Assembly (NCBI GenBank): GCA_001515985.1
Contig: LOET01000152.1
Location: 1-41,260, forward strand
Origin: Sphingomonadales bacterium BRH_c3
GTDB lineage: Bacteria; Pseudomonadota; Alphaproteobacteria; Sphingomonadales; Sphingomonadaceae
Length of the DNA stretch: 41,260 bases
Direction: 5' to 3'
The notes beneath the pieces are model-generated. The model did no database searches and was not told the origin of the DNA. It was given only the letters and a program-made list of their open reading frames with translations. Positions within the stretch are counted from its first letter, which is position 1; the number at the start of each line of letters is the position of its first letter. Position numbers and translations under genes: made by a program. Of this stretch, positions 1 through 8,153 are shown one piece after another.

Positions 1-37
1 CCACGAAGGCATCGACATTGACCGGCGGGCGGATCAC
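1..37 (-). CDS. N-terminal fragment of an unidentified gene (runs off the window)
   Basis: A GTG codon at 37-35 overlaps the TGA stop of the cation efflux gene by the usual GTGA arrangement, and the frame stays open to the window edge, reading MIRPPVNVDAFV. The same 4-bp coupling joins pdxH to the efflux gene, so this is probably the third gene of one minus-strand operon. Twelve codons are too few to assign a family. The call rests on the overlap pattern only. Confidence 0.4.
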   Translation of the reverse strand, partial: MIRPPVNVDAFV

Positions 38-951
38 TCGGCGCGGTCGGGCAGCAGTTCCTCTGCCGCAACCCCTTCCTCATTGACGAGGCCCTGCGGA
101 TCGGGATGGATCAGCACTTCGACCCCGGGGAACTCGCGCGCGATCCGCGCCTCGACCTCGTCCATCAGATCGTGCACCTCGACAATGGTCAGATGCGGCT
201 CGACCGCCATGTGGAACTGGACGAAATCATCCGCGCCGCTGGTGCGCGTGCGCAAATCATGCACCCCGCGGATATCGGGATGGCGGGCCAGGACTTCGAG
301 GAATTCCTCGCGCCGCTGGTCGGGCCATTCCTTGTCCATCAAATGGTTTATCGCCTCGCCGCCCGCGCGCCATGCGCCCCAGGCCAGCCAGGCGGCGATC
401 CCCAGCCCGAACAGCGGATCGGCAATGCCGAAGCCGAGATACTGGTCGAGCACCAGCGCCGCGATCACCGCGAGGTTGAGCAAAATGTCGGACTGGTAAT
501 GCAGATGATCGGTCTTGATGGCGACCGAACTGGTCCTGGCGATCACATGCCGCTGCCACGCCAGAAGAGCAAAGGTCGCCGCAATCGCGATCAGCGATAC
601 GGCAATGCCCTCTTGCGCCGCCGCGGTCTGACCGCCTTCCGCCAACTGCGTGATTGCGCGCAAGGCGATTCCGCCGGCAGAAAGCGTGATCAGCATGACC
701 TGGAAAATTGCCGCCAGCGCTTCGGCCTTGCCGTGCCCGAAGCGGTGGTTCTCGTCTGCCGGGTGTGACGCGACCCACACGCCGATCAGCGTCGCAATGC
801 TGGCGACCAGATCTAGCGCGGTATCGGCCAGGCTGCCGAGCATGGCAGTGGAGCCGGTGCGCCAGCTGGCCCACAGCTTCAGCCCGACCAGGAACAGCGC
901 GGTCGCGATCGAGGCAAGGGCCGCGCTGCGGGTGAGCAATGCCTGTTTCAC
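34..951 (-). CDS. Cation diffusion facilitator family transporter (FieF/YiiP-like)
   Basis: Inner-membrane divalent metal/proton antiporter that exports Zn, Fe or similar ions. The 305 residues match the usual family length. The N-terminal two thirds hold about six hydrophobic segments; the last ~85 residues form the cytoplasmic dimerisation domain (ending in the V-E-V-L-I-H-P-D-P strand). The metal-site pattern of YiiP is visible: D43 and D47 in SLADTALDL, and H151-x3-D155 in HYQSD. The FGHGKAEA motif near residue 71 is also typical. Translation starts at GTG 951, overlapping the pdxH stop as GTGA, so the two are translationally coupled. The exact metal cannot be told from sequence. Family assignment is firm. 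Confidence 0.93.
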   Translation of the reverse strand: MKQALLTRSAALASIATALFLVGLKLWASWRTGSTAMLGSLADTALDLVASIATLIGVWVASHPADENHRFGHGKAEALAAIFQVMLITLSAGGIALRAITQLAEGGQTAAAQEGIAVSLIAIAATFALLAWQRHVIARTSSVAIKTDHLHYQSDILLNLAVIAALVLDQYLGFGIADPLFGLGIAAWLAWGAWRAGGEAINHLMDKEWPDQRREEFLEVLARHPDIRGVHDLRTRTSGADDFVQFHMAVEPHLTIVEVHDLMDEVEARIAREFPGVEVLIHPDPQGLVNEEGVAAEELLPDRAE

Positions 952-1577
952 GGATAAAGCAGCGTGCTGCTCCAGCCGCCTCCAATGCGGGTAAACTGGC
1001 GCCGGTCATGCAGCCGGAACGGGCGATCCATCCAGAATTCCATCCTTTGTGGATCGAGGCAAAATCCCGTCCAATGCGGCGGGCGCGGCACCGAGCCGAC
1101 CAGATGGCGCGCAGTCACCTTCGCAATTCGGGACAGAAACTCACTTCGCGACGCGAGCGGGCGCGACTGGTCCGACGCAAGCGCGCCCAGCTGCGAATCG
1201 CGGCTGCGGCTGGCAAAATATTCATCGGCCAGCGCCGGATCCACCTCATGCACAAGGCCTTCGATGCGGATCTGGCGGCGCAGGCTTTTCCAGTGGAACA
1301 GCAGTGCCGCCTGCATATTGGCGCGGATTTCGCCGCCCTTGCGGCTGTGGGCATTGGTGTAAAAGGTAAAACCCTCCGGCCCGTGCCCCTTCAAGAGCAC
1401 CATGCGAACCGAAGGCGCGCCATCGGGCGTGGCGGTAGCGAGCGCCATGGCGTTGGGATCGTTGGGTTCTGCCGCGCGCGCCTCTGCAAACCAGGCATCG
1501 AACAGCGCCATGGGATCGCCATCGGGAATCTCGCTGGCGGCAAGGCGGACAAGCTGGTCAGGCGTGGGAGTGGGCAC
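948..1577 (-). CDS. pdxH: Pyridoxamine 5'-phosphate oxidase
   Basis: FMN enzyme that oxidises pyridoxine/pyridoxamine 5'-phosphate to pyridoxal 5'-phosphate, the last step of vitamin B6 synthesis or salvage. About 209 residues, the standard length. Recognisable motifs are SVRMVLLKG, FTFYTNAHSRKGGE, ALLFHWKSLRRQIRIEG and the C-terminal FWMDRPFRLHDR block, which provide FMN phosphate and substrate contacts. The frame also allows TTG at 1583, but an AGGA sits 7 nt before GTG 1577 and only 1 nt before the TTG, so I prefer 1577. The gene lies first in a minus-strand operon with the cation exporter and is divergent from the DnaJ-like gene. It ends in LLYP rather than the common RLAP; I would not read function into this. 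Confidence 0.93.
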   Translation of the reverse strand: MPTPTPDQLVRLAASEIPDGDPMALFDAWFAEARAAEPNDPNAMALATATPDGAPSVRMVLLKGHGPEGFTFYTNAHSRKGGEIRANMQAALLFHWKSLRRQIRIEGLVHEVDPALADEYFASRSRDSQLGALASDQSRPLASRSEFLSRIAKVTARHLVGSVPRPPHWTGFCLDPQRMEFWMDRPFRLHDRRQFTRIGGGWSSTLLYP

Positions 1578-1611
1578 GATCAATTCCTACGAGGGTCAGG
1601 ATCCAATAAGC

Positions 1612-1629
1612 ACATGGAACACATGGAAC
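1612..1629. repeat. Two-copy 9-bp tandem repeat in the pdxH/dnaJ divergent region
   Basis: ACATGGAAC occurs twice head to tail, followed by a partial third copy (ACA). It lies in the 226-bp gap between the divergent pdxH and DnaJ-like genes, where promoters for both must be. No clear -35/-10 pair was found in this gap. It may be a chance duplication or a direct-repeat protein site. Confidence 0.35.
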
Positions 1630-1809
1630 ACAGTCATATAAAGAAAAATCGCGCCACTTCACCCCATGGATTGCCCAATGGATTGAAGGGCATTGCGAGA
1701 AAGTCGCAGGAAGGACATGAACAGCCATCCCGCCGCGATAATGCCGCCAGTGCGGGTAGGAAAGCTTCCGCGCTTGCACCGCCGCACTGTTACACCTAGC
1801 TAACACGCT

Positions 1810-2757
1810 ATGAGCGATCCCTATTCCACCCTTGGCGTTGCGCGCACGGCCACCGAAGCGGAGATCAAAAGCGCCTATCGCAAGCTGGCGAAGGAGCTGC
1901 ATCCCGATCGCAACAAGGACAAGCCGAACGCGGCAGAGCGCTTTTCCGACGTGACCAGGGCCTATGACCTGCTCTCCGACAAGGAAAAGCGCGCCCGGTT
2001 CGACCGCGGCGAAATCGATGCCGAGGGCAATCCGGCCAATCCCTTTGCCGGGATGGGCGGCGGTTTCGGCGGCGGGGGTGGCCAGCGCAGCTACCGGGCC
2101 GAGGATTTCCAGGGCTTCGGCAATGGCGAGATGGATCTGGGCGACATTTTCGAAGGGCTGTTCGGCGGCGGCGGCGGACGGCGCCCGTCAGGGATGGGCG
2201 GCGGTTTCGGCAGCCAGCGGCGCCCGCCTCCGCCGCAAAAGGGCGCCGACATCCATTACCGGCTGGCGGTCCCCTTTATCGATGCGGCCGCGCGCAAGGA
2301 CCAGCGGATCACCCTGTCCGACGGAAAGACGATCGACCTCAAGCTGCCCGCCGGGGTCGAGGATGGCACGCAAATGCGGCTGAAGGGCAAGGGCCAGCAG
2401 GGCCCGGGCGGGGCAGGCGACGGCATCGTCACTGTCTCGGTTGGCGGTCACGCCTTCTTCCGGCGCGATGGCGATCATGTGCGCATGGATCTGCCGATCA
2501 CGCTGGACGAGGCATTGAACGGGGCAAAGATCAAATGCCCGACCGTGGAAGGGCCGGTGATGCTGACCATCAAGCCCGGCACCGATGGCGGCACAGTGAT
2601 GCGGCTCAAGGGCAAGGGCTGGAGCACCAAGGCGGGCGGGCGCGGCGACCAGCTGGTGACGCTGGAAATCCAGATGCCTGAGGATACCACCGAGCTTGCC
2701 AAGCGGCTCGAAGGCTGGAAAGACGAGAGCAACCCGCGCACCAAACTGGGTATGTGA
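1810..2757 (+). CDS. DnaJ-class co-chaperone without zinc finger (CbpA-like)
   Basis: Cytoplasmic J-domain protein that would stimulate DnaK ATPase and hand over unfolded clients. Residues 1-68 are a J domain with the essential HPD motif at 31-33. A Gly/Phe-rich linker follows at about 75-140 (GGGFGGGGGQ and similar), then the C-terminal client-binding domains with KIKCPTVEG and the VMRLKGKGW strand. The CxxCxGxG zinc region of true DnaJ is absent, so this is the CbpA/type-II class rather than the main DnaJ. Its GGT-ATG-TGA end overlaps the GTG start of the next gene, so it begins a coupled three-gene operon with YihY and fabI. Confidence 0.92.
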   Translation: MSDPYSTLGVARTATEAEIKSAYRKLAKELHPDRNKDKPNAAERFSDVTRAYDLLSDKEKRARFDRGEIDAEGNPANPFAGMGGGFGGGGGQRSYRAEDFQGFGNGEMDLGDIFEGLFGGGGGRRPSGMGGGFGSQRRPPPPQKGADIHYRLAVPFIDAAARKDQRITLSDGKTIDLKLPAGVEDGTQMRLKGKGQQGPGGAGDGIVTVSVGGHAFFRRDGDHVRMDLPITLDEALNGAKIKCPTVEGPVMLTIKPGTDGGTVMRLKGKGWSTKAGGRGDQLVTLEIQMPEDTTELAKRLEGWKDESNPRTKLGM

Positions 2758-3749
2758 CATTGAAGCTGGGTAAATTGCCCGATCCGATAGAACGCGAGAT
2801 CCACTCGCTTTCGCCGGAAACGCGGCGCAGGGACGCCAAGACCCTGCGCGGCGAGGTGATCAGGCATCTGGGGCCCGGAACCCGTGCTTTCGAAGTCGCC
2901 AAACGCACCGTGATCGGCACTTTCAACGATGGTTTCATCCATGCCGGCAACCTCGCCTATCTGGCCATGCTGGCGATCTTTCCGTTCTTTATCCTGGGCG
3001 CGGCGCTGTTCGCGCTCATCGGCGAGACGGGCGAGAAGACCGCGCTGATCGAGGCCATCGTCAACGCTTTCCCGCCCACGGTAGAGCGCACCATCGAGCC
3101 GGTCGCGCGCGACGTGGTGGAAGCGCGCCACGGGTGGCTGCTGTGGGCGGGCGCGCTGGTGGCGCTGTGGACGGTGTCGAGCCTGGTCGAGACGGTCCGC
3201 GACATATTGCGCCGTGCCTATGGCACAAAATCGACCCGCGCTTTCTGGAAATACCGCCTGATCTCAGCCAGTTTCACACTGGGCGCGGTGGTGCTGTTGG
3301 TCACCTCGCTGTTCGCGCAGGTCGCGATCGGCGCAGCGGAGCAGGTGATCGAAGCACGCTTTCCCCAGCTTGCCGGTTCGCTTGCCGGGCTCAGGCTTTC
3401 GCGCGTGATCCCCGCGCTGGTGCTGTTCGGATCGCTTTACATGCTGTTCTACACGCTCACCCCGATGGCGTATCGCGCGCGGCGCTATCCCAAATGGCCC
3501 GGCGTTGCCTTTGTCACGCTGTGGTCGATCGCGGTGAGCGCCGCACTGCCGCCGGTGCTAAGCATTTTCTTTGCCTATAGCCTCACCTATGGCAGCCTGG
3601 CCGGTATCATGGTCGCGCTGTTCTTTTTCTGGCTGATTGGGCTAGGGATGGTTATCGGCGCCGAACTCAACGCAGCGCTGACGGTGACGCCTGAAGAGGA
3701 AGAGGCGTTTGCCGGGACGCAGGAGCCTCAAGAGGAGAACACCGCATGA
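2754..3749 (+). CDS. YihY/BrkB family inner-membrane protein
   Basis: 331-residue polytopic membrane protein of the YihY/virulence factor BrkB family, formerly mis-annotated as ribonuclease BN. The family function is unsettled. The hydrophilic N-terminus (about 60 residues) precedes six hydrophobic segments. The family signatures NDGFIHAGNLAYLAMLAIFPF (residues ~62-82), LWTVSSLVETVRDILRRAYG and FFFWLIGLGMVIGAELNA are all present. The C-terminus is acidic (EEEEAFAGTQEPQEE). The GTG start at 2754 overlaps the previous stop by 4 bp, and the stop overlaps the fabI ATG by 4 bp, so all three genes are translationally coupled. Confidence 0.9.
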   Translation: MTLKLGKLPDPIEREIHSLSPETRRRDAKTLRGEVIRHLGPGTRAFEVAKRTVIGTFNDGFIHAGNLAYLAMLAIFPFFILGAALFALIGETGEKTALIEAIVNAFPPTVERTIEPVARDVVEARHGWLLWAGALVALWTVSSLVETVRDILRRAYGTKSTRAFWKYRLISASFTLGAVVLLVTSLFAQVAIGAAEQVIEARFPQLAGSLAGLRLSRVIPALVLFGSLYMLFYTLTPMAYRARRYPKWPGVAFVTLWSIAVSAALPPVLSIFFAYSLTYGSLAGIMVALFFFWLIGLGMVIGAELNAALTVTPEEEEAFAGTQEPQEENTA

Positions 3750-4582
3750 GCGGATCGATGCCCGGATTGATGAACGGCAAACGCGGCCTCATCATGGGGC
3801 TTGCCAATGACAAGTCGCTGGCCTGGGGGATCGCCCGGCAGCTGCGCGAACAGGGTGCCGAGCTGGCTTTTTCCTATCAGGGCGAAGCGCTGAAGAAGCG
3901 GGTGGGCCCGCTGGCCGAGCAGCTGGGCAGCGATTTCCTGATCGAATGCGACGTGTCAGACATGGCCGCGCTCGACGCCGCCTTTGACGAGCTGAAGGCG
4001 CGCTGGAGCACGCTCGATTTCGTGGTCCATGCGATCGGCTATTCGGACAAGAACGAGCTGCGCGGCAAATATGTCGACACCAGCCTCGAGAATTTCCTCA
4101 TGACGATGAACATCTCGGCCTATTCGCTGGTGGCGGTGGCACGGCGCGCCGCCGAGATGATGCCGCCGGTTGACGAAAACGGGAACGGCGGCGGATCGAT
4201 CCTGACGCTGACCTATTACGGTGCGGAAAAGGTCATCCCGCATTACAATGTGATGGGGGTGGCCAAGGCTGCGCTGGAAACCAGCGTGAAATATCTCGCC
4301 AACGATCTGGGGCCGCGCAATATCCGCGTCAACGCGATCAGCGCCGGGCCGATCAAGACGCTGGCGGCGAGCGGGATCGGCGACTTTCGCTATATCCTCA
4401 AATGGAACGAGTATAACTCGCCGCTGCGGCGCAATGTCACGATCGAGGATGTCGGCGGGGCAGGGCTCTATTTTCTCTCCGGCCTCTCATCGGGCGTGAC
4501 CGGCGAAGTGCACCATGTCGACGGCGGCTATCACGTGGTGGGGATGAAGCAGGAGGACGCGCCCGATATCGCGCTGGGGTGA
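3746..4582 (+). CDS. fabI: Enoyl-[acyl-carrier-protein] reductase (NADH), FabI type
   Basis: Catalyses the last reduction of each fatty acid elongation cycle, turning trans-2-enoyl-ACP into acyl-ACP. At 278 residues it has the normal FabI length. It is an atypical SDR: the nucleotide-binding stretch is GLANDKSLAWGIA (18-30). The catalytic pattern matches E. coli FabI, with Y157, Y167 and K174 in YGAEKVIPHYNVMGVAK (Y-x6-K instead of the classical Y-x3-K). AISAGPIKTLAASGI follows as the substrate loop. It is the target class of triclosan and diazaborines; sensitivity cannot be judged here. It is the last gene of the operon with the DnaJ-like and YihY genes and starts at an ATGA overlap. Confidence 0.96.
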   Translation: MSGSMPGLMNGKRGLIMGLANDKSLAWGIARQLREQGAELAFSYQGEALKKRVGPLAEQLGSDFLIECDVSDMAALDAAFDELKARWSTLDFVVHAIGYSDKNELRGKYVDTSLENFLMTMNISAYSLVAVARRAAEMMPPVDENGNGGGSILTLTYYGAEKVIPHYNVMGVAKAALETSVKYLANDLGPRNIRVNAISAGPIKTLAASGIGDFRYILKWNEYNSPLRRNVTIEDVGGAGLYFLSGLSSGVTGEVHHVDGGYHVVGMKQEDAPDIALG

Positions 4583-4693
4583 GGATGGTGGGTGGCCGGG
4601 CTTTGGCCGCGGCCATCGGTTGTAAGGTGCGTTATCGGGTGTTTGAGCGGCCGCGCTGCGCCTACTGGCCAGGTTGCTGATTTCCCTAGGCAA

Positions 4694-4720
4694 GCGCGGA
4701 CCGGTTCGACCGTGCTTTTT
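4694..4720 (+). terminator. Probable intrinsic terminator of the dnaJ-like/yihY/fabI operon
   Basis: GCGCGG (4694-4699) pairs with CCGTGC (4710-4715) through six pairs including one G-T wobble, and is followed immediately by TTTTT (4716-4720). It lies 112 nt after the fabI stop and before the convergent gene that ends at 4824. The short stem with an A-A mismatch inside keeps confidence moderate. Confidence 0.5.
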
Positions 4721-4823
4721 CCGTTCTAACGGGAATCTGACGGGAATGGGAGTAGCCGCTAACAGGAGTTTGCCTAGAAACCAGGCTGGCGTACGTCGTC
4801 GGTCGCCATTCGGGCGATCGCAG

Positions 4824-6545
4824 TCAACGCAGCGAGGGGGCGAAGGGCTGCAGGCAATCCTTGAAAAGTTCGGGATTCAATTGCGTTTGATCCCATGGTC
4901 TGGGTCCTGCCTGCATTGGCAATTTCGCTGCGGCTATATCCGAGGTCCCCAACCAGGTTACGCTGCCTTTCATGCACAATTCCGTCAGCTGCGCATTGGT
5001 TAGGCGATTGCTGGCCAGCACCAGTGGACGATTGGTTAGGTCGGCGCGATTTCGAACCTGGTCGATCGCGGCCCACGATGATTGCGTATCCACGATAACA
5101 AAATCGGTCGGCTGCCGTTCGATGGCTGCCGAAAGCCTGGCGTAAGGAATGGTGAATTGGTGCGCGGACCAGAGCAGGAGCGGCAGGAGAACAAAGGCTG
5201 TTGCTCCGCCGAAAAGGACCACTGTGCCGTCAACCCTGGCGCGGTCACTCTTGGCCCAATGCAGATAGCCATAACCAGCCAGGAGGGCAAAGTTCCCGAT
5301 CAGGCCGTGAAGTGAGCGATAGCCCCAGCCGTGCCCTTGATAGGGAAGCAGCACTGTCCTCATTAGCAACATCAGAACGATTCCGAGAAAAAGGGGAAAT
5401 GCGACGCCGTCAAGGCGGCGGATGTCGGACCAGGCAAGAGCCAGGAAGGGCAATAGGAAAAGCGGCGACCAGACCATGAAGCGCAGGATGTTGAATTCCA
5501 TGAGCACAGCCCGAGATAGATCTATTGCAGCAAAGTGCGGCCAAATCGACTGATTGAGGAAACCGATGAGCCCGGCGCTGCGTCCGCTGCTGGCCTCGAT
5601 TCCGAAAGATGACACAATACTTGAAGGGTAGGAGAGCCAAACCAGGAGCGCGACAGCATAGACGAACGCGTAAGTCACGAAGAGGGACCAGCGTCTCTGG
5701 TGCAAAAGCATCAGGATGAACGGACCCGCAAAGAGAGGGTGATATGACACTTGATGTAATCCGATGGTCCATGCGCCGATGGCCATGGCAAGTCCGTGCT
5801 GCCACCATCTCCCGCGCAGAAAAAGTGCAAGCCAGACAAGATCGAGCGCCAGATGCGCGGTCATTGCGTAACTCGTCATGGCGTTCACCAAGACCTGTGC
5901 CGAAAGGAGGTAGGTCGCAAGGACTACCCAAACTGCCGTCGGTGCGTCAGCGAAGAGCCTGCGCGCAATGTCATAAAGCGCGACAAAGCCAATCGCGCAC
6001 AAGACTGGGTTCATGAGCGCCGGATCGGTAATCGCCGCAAAGCCTTGGCGCATTATCGAATTGCCAGGCAGGTAATGAGAGACCATAAGGGCGTTGCCTG
6101 GTACTTGTAGCAACCAATCTGGTGCTAAAGCCTGAGCATAACCCTGCCACTCCGGAGCCAGCGGCTGTGCGAGTTGGCCTGAAGCGAAGATCTGCGCATC
6201 GAAGAGGGCCATGTGCTCGTCGCGCGTCAACGGATAGTCGAGCATCAACCAATGCGTGCCAGCCCAAAGCGATAGAGCAAGCAGCCCCGCCAGTGTCAGG
6301 ACAGAAACGGCTGACGGCATCCGATCCGGTAAGCGAACACTCGGCCACCAGAACGCCGCCACCCCAATGGCCGGAAGGATCAATAGTGTCGCCGGGAGAT
6401 CCTGCGTTCGGAAATAGTGGTGAGGGGGGCCGGGGAAAGCTGGGACAAAAACAAGAAGCGTAAAGGCGAGCAGCGCAAAAAGGCCCGCTGTCCGGCTCAA
6501 GAGCCAATTGCTTGTCTGGATCACTTTGCCGCCCCACAAAATCAA
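4824..6545 (-). CDS. Polytopic GT-C type glycosyltransferase-like membrane protein
   Basis: 573 residues with about eleven to twelve hydrophobic segments. It looks like the GT-C superfamily (ArnT/PMT/GT39-like), which transfers sugars from polyprenyl-phosphate donors on the periplasmic side. The supporting motif is the first periplasmic loop DYPLTRDEHMALFDAQ (residues ~104-119), where GT-C enzymes carry an acidic D/E pair. A soluble C-terminal tail of about 100 residues follows the last helix. The start is uncertain: TTG 6545 opens the frame without a clear ribosome site, and GTG 6524 is possible. It is isolated, convergent with fabI and separated from the polysaccharide cluster by a recombinase. 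It may decorate that polysaccharide or a protein; this is inference. Confidence 0.6.
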   Translation of the reverse strand: MILWGGKVIQTSNWLLSRTAGLFALLAFTLLVFVPAFPGPPHHYFRTQDLPATLLILPAIGVAAFWWPSVRLPDRMPSAVSVLTLAGLLALSLWAGTHWLMLDYPLTRDEHMALFDAQIFASGQLAQPLAPEWQGYAQALAPDWLLQVPGNALMVSHYLPGNSIMRQGFAAITDPALMNPVLCAIGFVALYDIARRLFADAPTAVWVVLATYLLSAQVLVNAMTSYAMTAHLALDLVWLALFLRGRWWQHGLAMAIGAWTIGLHQVSYHPLFAGPFILMLLHQRRWSLFVTYAFVYAVALLVWLSYPSSIVSSFGIEASSGRSAGLIGFLNQSIWPHFAAIDLSRAVLMEFNILRFMVWSPLFLLPFLALAWSDIRRLDGVAFPLFLGIVLMLLMRTVLLPYQGHGWGYRSLHGLIGNFALLAGYGYLHWAKSDRARVDGTVVLFGGATAFVLLPLLLWSAHQFTIPYARLSAAIERQPTDFVIVDTQSSWAAIDQVRNRADLTNRPLVLASNRLTNAQLTELCMKGSVTWLGTSDIAAAKLPMQAGPRPWDQTQLNPELFKDCLQPFAPSLR

Positions 6546-6726
6546 GTCGAATTAGCGTAAACTACTAGCGCGAGCGTATTAACCATTCATGCGAAAACCC
6601 AGCCCTTCCCATGAGCCTGTGCCCTAAAATCTTGCGAGACGGCGACAGGCAGATCTGCGCGCACATTGGTCTGCAAGTGATCGAATGATTGGCCAAGCAC
6701 AAGATTTTCCCCCTCAAGCTCTGACT

Positions 6727-6984
6727 TCAAAGCTTCGGCGACATTCCGATCCTGATTCCGGGCCGATCTTCTGGCGTGCCGATGAATTCGATGCCGGCAG
6801 CCTCGAAGGCCGAACGTATCTTCGCCAGATTGTCCATGCGCGATCTTGGGACCGAAGCAGCAAGTTCATATCGTGAAATCGTGGCGGTACCTACGCCAGT
6901 TCGATCAGCCAGATCCTTGACAGACCATCCAAGGGCTCCGCGAGCTGCCTTTATTTGCTGCGCGGTCAATCCTTCGCCTTGCAT
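6727..6984 (-). CDS. Small XRE-family HTH transcriptional regulator
   Basis: 85-residue DNA-binding protein, essentially one Cro/C1-type helix-turn-helix. Residues 7-60 read LTAQQIKAARGALGW, VKDLADRTGVGTATISRYE (the HTH itself) and the dimer-side helix. The short tail GIEFIGTPEDRPGIRIG is the usual ending of this small-regulator group. It is divergent from the tyrosine recombinase with only 29 bp between the two start codons, so a simple model is that it controls both itself and the recombinase through the repeat at 6985-7005. The ATG at 6984 has no good ribosome site, consistent with a leaderless or very short-leader transcript. Confidence 0.85.
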   Translation of the reverse strand: MQGEGLTAQQIKAARGALGWSVKDLADRTGVGTATISRYELAASVPRSRMDNLAKIRSAFEAAGIEFIGTPEDRPGIRIGMSPKL

Positions 6985-7005
6985 TATGATTACTTTTCTA
7001 TCATA
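6985..7005. promoter_or_regulatory. Symmetric TATGAT/ATCATA element between regulator and recombinase
   Basis: TATGAT (6985-6990) and ATCATA (7000-7005) form a 6-bp inverted repeat with a 9-nt spacer, filling most of the 29-bp gap between the divergent start codons. Read on either strand, the upstream arm resembles a sigma70 -10 box (TATAAT with one change). The repeat could be both overlapping promoters and the operator of the XRE protein. No convincing -35 boxes were seen. Inference from spacing and symmetry only. Confidence 0.45.
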
Positions 7006-7013
7006 TAAGAAGT

Positions 7014-7922
7014 ATGAATGCTCTTAAGTTTGATCGCGAGTGGCGTTCTCAATTCCAGCGCCTCGAGGGCGCCTATGCTCCGTCAACAATGCTCAGTTAC
7101 CGCGCTGATGTCGAGGCTTTTGAAAACTGGTGCGTGGAGAATAAGATAGACAGGGCGTTCCCCGCAACCGTAGAAGCAGTATGCCGCTTTCTTGTAGATC
7201 AGGGGCAGTCCAAGGCGCCAGCAACGGTTCAGCGCCGGCTTTATGCCATCCGCAAGGTGCATCGCCTGCTAAGGCTGCCCGACCCCACCTATGATGAGGA
7301 TATCAACCTCGCCCTGCGCAAGGTTCGTCGGGCTCGAGCGATCCGACCACGACAGGCCAAGGGAATGACGCGTGCCTATCTCGACCAGTTTCTGGCCAGT
7401 GAGCCCGAAACCCCTTGGGGTCTTCGCAACCGCGCCATGCTTGCCCTGGGCTATGAGTTGCTGACGCGGCGCTCGGAACTCATCGCTCTGCGAAACGATG
7501 ACCTTACCGCGCGCGAGGATGGTACCTTGCGGGTCCTTATCCGCCGCAGCAAGGCAGACCAGTTCGGTCAGGGTCGCATTGCATTTACATCGAAACGCAC
7601 TGCAGATCTCCTGCGTGAATGGCTTGCTTACCGCGGACCAGAAATCGAGTGGCTGTTTTGCCCGATCTATCAAGGAAAAGTGATCGATCGATGCCTCGAG
7701 GCGACCACGGTGCGGCGAGTGATCAAGGAGGCTGCGCAGCGGAGCGGGCTCTGCGCCGCACAGATTGCGTCATTCAGCGGCCATTCGATGCGCGTTGGCG
7801 CTGCCCAAGACCTTTTGACACGTGGGTTTGACACAGCCGCCATCATGCGTGCGGGAGGATGGAAATCCGTGAATGTGCTTGCCCGTTATCTCGAAAAGGC
7901 TGAGCAAAATGTCTGGCAATGA
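7014..7922 (+). CDS. Tyrosine recombinase / integrase
   Basis: 302-residue site-specific DNA recombinase of the tyrosine (XerC/D-lambda Int) class. Residues 8-105 form a SAM-like core-binding domain, and the catalytic domain runs from about 115 to 300. The catalytic set is complete: R152 or R153 in LLTRRSEL, K180 in the beta-hairpin IRRSKAD, H257-x2-R260 in GHSMR, W283 in AGGWKS (W in place of the second His, common in this group), and nucleophile Y292 in ARYLE. It therefore looks intact. No tRNA or direct-repeat attachment site was seen nearby, so whether it is part of a mobile element or a resident recombinase is open. It sits just before the polysaccharide cluster. Confidence 0.9.
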   Translation: MNALKFDREWRSQFQRLEGAYAPSTMLSYRADVEAFENWCVENKIDRAFPATVEAVCRFLVDQGQSKAPATVQRRLYAIRKVHRLLRLPDPTYDEDINLALRKVRRARAIRPRQAKGMTRAYLDQFLASEPETPWGLRNRAMLALGYELLTRRSELIALRNDDLTAREDGTLRVLIRRSKADQFGQGRIAFTSKRTADLLREWLAYRGPEIEWLFCPIYQGKVIDRCLEATTVRRVIKEAAQRSGLCAAQIASFSGHSMRVGAAQDLLTRGFDTAAIMRAGGWKSVNVLARYLEKAEQNVWQ

Positions 7923-8137
7923 TCTGGCAAATGGTGCTAGCCCCGCTCGAGAATTTCAATGAAATCAGGTCCGAAGCCATCAGCCCAAAAGGGGGCGAGT
8001 TGCAAGAACCGGTCGCACACGGATACTCTTTCGTCGAAAATTTCCTGTCATGAATGGTTTCTTTGAGTGATTTGATCGGCTAGTGGCATATCCGTCGTAC
8101 CTGATGGTGCGCAGCAACACTGACGTGTTTAGCCCCC

Positions 8138-8153
8138 GAAGGAGTTTCTTGTC
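8138..8153 (+). promoter_or_regulatory. Ribosome binding site that fixes a TTG start
   Basis: GAAGGAG at 8138-8144 is a near-perfect Shine-Dalgarno sequence, 9 nt before TTG 8154. There is no in-frame ATG until well inside the export protein, and starting at the TTG gives a full lipoprotein signal peptide. This supports TTG as the true start. The remainder of 7923-8137 shows no gene and no convincing promoter. Confidence 0.6.

Noticed and set aside
2475..3131. Minus-strand frame of 218 codons across the dnaJ-like/yihY junction
   Set aside because: It overlaps two clear coupled genes; the protein is Arg-rich without domains.
8063..8092. TTGAGT with a CATATC-like -10 before the export lipoprotein gene
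   Set aside because: Poor -10 match and 18-bp spacer; not distinguishable from chance.
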